Assembly (NCBI GenBank): GCA_016793115.1
Contig: JAEUIN010000370.1
Coordinates: forward strand, 1-38,522
Source of the DNA: Planctomycetaceae bacterium
GTDB lineage: Bacteria > Planctomycetota > Planctomycetia > Pirellulales > PNKZ01
Reading direction: 5' to 3'
DNA: 38,522 bases
Shown here: positions 36,619-38,522 of the stretch, piece by piece
Layout of the letters: every line of letters starts with the position of its first letter
Numbering within the stretch: the first letter of the stretch is position 1
Notes under the pieces: generated by a model
What the model was told of the DNA's origin: nothing
The model's database searches: none
What the model saw: only the letters and a program-made list of their open reading frames with translations
Made by a program: the position numbers and the translations under genes

Positions 36619-38109
36619 ATGTCACAATGCGCTCCTCGTTCATCGCACATCGCTCCGTCGCCTTCGCTTCCGGCACCGCCGTTTTCGCGGCGCGATTTAA
36701 TGCAGCGCTGCGGCTTCGGCATGGGCGCCGTGGCCCTCAGCAGTTTGATGAATGAACTGGGTTACGCTGCGCCCGCCGCGACCGCGGCAAGCGGCACGGT
36801 CGAAACCGGCCTCGATGCCGGCTCTTCGCTGGCACCTAAGCAACCGCACTTCGCTCCCAAGGCGAAGCATGTGATCCACCTCTTTATGAACGGCGGGCCC
36901 TCGCAGATCGATTTATTCGATCCCAAGCCGATGCTCGCGAAATACCACGGCAAGGTGCTGAAGAAAGATCTCGAAGGCGACAAACGCGTCGGCGGCGCGG
37001 CGTTCGCCTCGCCGTTCAAATTCAAGAAGCACGGACAATCCGGCATCGAGATCAGCGAACTCCTGCCGAACTTGGCCCGGCACGCCGACGACTTGTGCGT
37101 CGTTCGCTCAATGCAAACGCCGGTTCCCAATCACGAGCCGGGGCTCTTGATGATGAACTGCGGCGACATCAATCGCCCGGTGCCGAGCATGGGTTCGTGG
37201 CTGCTCTATGGATTGGGCACCGAGAATCAGAGCCTGCCCGGCTTCGTGGTGATGTGCCCCGCCGGCTTGCCGACGGCTCAAGGCAGCAACTGGCGCAACG
37301 CCTTCTTGCCCGGCATCTATCAGGGAACCTACGTCGACTCGCAAGAATCGGAGGCGGCGAAGCTCGTCGCCAACATTCGCAACGACGCGATCCTCCCCAA
37401 GCAACAGCGACGCCAACTCGATTACCTGCAGCAGTTGAACGCCATGCACCGAGCGCGCCGCGCCGACGACGAACAGCTCGACGCCCGTATTCAATCGCTT
37501 GAGTTGGCGTTCCGCATGCAGCGCGAGGCCGGCGAAGCGTTCGATATTTCGCGGGAGCCGAAACACGTGCGCGATTTGTACGGCGACACCGTACACGGCC
37601 GGCAAACGTTGATCGCCCGCCGACTGGTCGAACGCGGCGTGCGCTATGTGCAGCTCTACCACGGCGCCGGTCAGCCGTGGGACTCCCATGCCGGCGTGAA
37701 TGAGCGTCATCCGAAGCTGGCGGCGGAGTGCGATCAACCGATCGCCGCTCTGTTGGCCGATCTCAAGCAGCGCGACATGCTCAAGGACACGCTCATCATT
37801 TGGGGGGGCGAGATGGGACGGACGCCGACCGTTCAATTGCCGGTCGGGCCGAAACCCGGCCGCGATCACCACCACGACGGCTTCACGGTTTGGATGGCCG
37901 GCGGCGGCGTCCGCGGCGGTTACACGCATGGCCTCACGGACGAGTTCGGACTTGCCGTCGCCGCCGATCCCGTTCACGTGCACGACTTGCACGCCTCAAT
38001 TCTGCACCTCATGGGCTTCGATCATGAGAAGCTCACGTTCCGTTACGGCGGTCGCGACTTCCGGCTGACCGACGTTCATGGCCGCGTGATCAAAGAGCTG
38101 TTCGCTTAA
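36619..38109 (+). CDS. DUF1501 family Tat-exported protein
   Basis: The 496-residue protein carries a twin-arginine signal (SRRDLMQRCGFGMGAVALSS, Arg24-Arg25) and the DUF1501 phrases HVIHLFMNGGPSQIDLFDPKP, PNHEPGLLMMNCGD, RYVQLYHGAGQPWDSH, IIWGGEMGRTPT and RDHHHDGFTVWMAGGG. DUF1501 is a sulfatase/alkaline-phosphatase-like fold. Several metal-site-type Asp and His residues are visible, but the reaction is not known. The ATG at 36619 is chosen because the frame upstream of it overlaps the end of the cytochrome gene and lacks family similarity. It follows the PSCyt1/DUF1549/DUF1553 gene by 64 bases, the usual planctomycete pair; the two are probably one operon and act together in the periplasm. 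Confidence 0.95.
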   Translation: MSQCAPRSSHIAPSPSLPAPPFSRRDLMQRCGFGMGAVALSSLMNELGYAAPAATAASGTVETGLDAGSSLAPKQPHFAPKAKHVIHLFMNGGPSQIDLFDPKPMLAKYHGKVLKKDLEGDKRVGGAAFASPFKFKKHGQSGIEISELLPNLARHADDLCVVRSMQTPVPNHEPGLLMMNCGDINRPVPSMGSWLLYGLGTENQSLPGFVVMCPAGLPTAQGSNWRNAFLPGIYQGTYVDSQESEAAKLVANIRNDAILPKQQRRQLDYLQQLNAMHRARRADDEQLDARIQSLELAFRMQREAGEAFDISREPKHVRDLYGDTVHGRQTLIARRLVERGVRYVQLYHGAGQPWDSHAGVNERHPKLAAECDQPIAALLADLKQRDMLKDTLIIWGGEMGRTPTVQLPVGPKPGRDHHHDGFTVWMAGGGVRGGYTHGLTDEFGLAVAADPVHVHDLHASILHLMGFDHEKLTFRYGGRDFRLTDVHGRVIKELFA

Positions 38110-38215
38110 GCTTCACATTGCGGCACGTCGCTTGCTCCATGTTCCGATAATCGCCGACGCGTACCGTGATCCAACTCGTCGAGTAATCGTCGGCAACGCC
38201 AAAGAAATTCGTCGG

Positions 38216-38522
38216 TTACGTCGCCGCCACGACGGCCGCCATGGAACCGACGACCGCGGCCCGCAATTGCGCCAGTCGGCCGTTGCGGGCCGCCGTTTTG
38301 CGCGGATGCGGAACGTCGATGAAGAAATCCTTCACCGGCATCGTCCGAGTGTCGGCAGTAAGGGGCACGACGCGATCCGCTAAGCTTAGTGCTTCGTCGA
38401 CGTCCGACGTAAACAGGATGCACGTCTTTCTCTCGGCGGCGACGAAGCGGGCGAGCAACTCCGCCAGATCGTCGCGAGGACCGTCGGCCAAGCCGGCGAG
38501 CGGATCGTCGAGCAGCAGCACG
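38216..38522 (-). CDS. ABC transporter ATP-binding subunit, C-terminal part (5' end beyond window)
   Basis: About 101 residues of the C-terminal end are visible; the gene continues past the right edge. The segment LLLDDPLAGLADGPRDDLAELL is a Walker B/D-loop region, and TCILFTSDVDEALSLADRVVPL is the H-loop region of the nitrate/sulfonate/taurine (NrtD/SsuB/TauB) family. Two residues normally needed for hydrolysis look changed: the Walker B glutamate is Asp (LLLDDP for LLLDEP), and the H-loop histidine is Ser (TSDVDEA for THDVDEA). This could be the degenerate half of a paired ATPase. It is convergent with the DUF1501 gene, with a 106-base gap in which I see no terminator. Confidence 0.8.
   Translation of the reverse strand, partial: VLLLDDPLAGLADGPRDDLAELLARFVAAERKTCILFTSDVDEALSLADRVVPLTADTRTMPVKDFFIDVPHPRKTAARNGRLAQLRAAVVGSMAAVVAAT

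Overview
The window is GC-rich, densely coding DNA whose gene content points to a planctomycete, most likely of the Pirellulales/Rhodopirellula type. The strongest evidence is the pair at 33072-38109: a PSCyt1/DUF1549/DUF1553 cytochrome protein followed by a Tat-exported DUF1501 protein, a pairing characteristic of planctomycetes. Very long Ala/Pro/Ser-rich envelope proteins, EF-hand proteins and a kinase-like membrane protein agree with this. I saw no rRNA, tRNA, CRISPR array or intact insertion sequence.

Left part (1-8480): the 3' end of a YceI-family periplasmic protein with a clear intrinsic terminator; a non-coding stretch with nested inverted repeats; a glutamate dehydrogenase gene on the minus strand; then a plus-strand run of a pseudokinase-transmembrane-STN fusion, a zinc-ribbon-transmembrane-STN protein, and a PIG-L deacetylase. 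Next come a minus-strand exported protein of unknown function (8508-10352) and a plus-strand exported BON-domain protein (10540-11328).

Centre (11105-26363): a type II secretion / type IV pilus-like cluster on the minus strand, transcribed gspE-F-G-H-I-J-K-L, a PilO/PilP-like fusion, gspD and a lipoprotein. Many junctions are overlapping or nearly so (ATGA or TGATG), as expected for a translationally coupled operon. It encodes the ATPase, the inner-membrane platform, five pseudopilins, an assembly module (PilM-PilN fusion plus PilO-PilP-like fusion) and a 1366-residue secretin with a greatly expanded array of periplasmic N domains. No prepilin peptidase (gspO/pilD) and no separate gspC or gspN are present, so the peptidase must lie elsewhere.

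Upstream of gspE (26536-32702): an exported Gly/Pro-rich LTxxQ-like helical protein, a divergent seven-EF-hand protein, and a 1147-residue protein that joins LTxxQ-like helices to an array of secretin N-type domains but has no secretin barrel. Right end (33072-38522): the cytochrome/DUF1501 pair and the C-terminal piece of an ABC transporter ATPase.

The recurring theme is secretin N0/STN-type folds in four separate proteins (2723-5800, 5936-7780, 12148-16248, 29259-32702) around one secretion cluster. My main inference is that these are accessory parts of a lineage-specific type II secretion system that connects cytoplasmic pseudokinase and zinc-ribbon modules to a very deep periplasmic secretin vestibule. 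That link rests on domain content and proximity and is not proven by the sequence.
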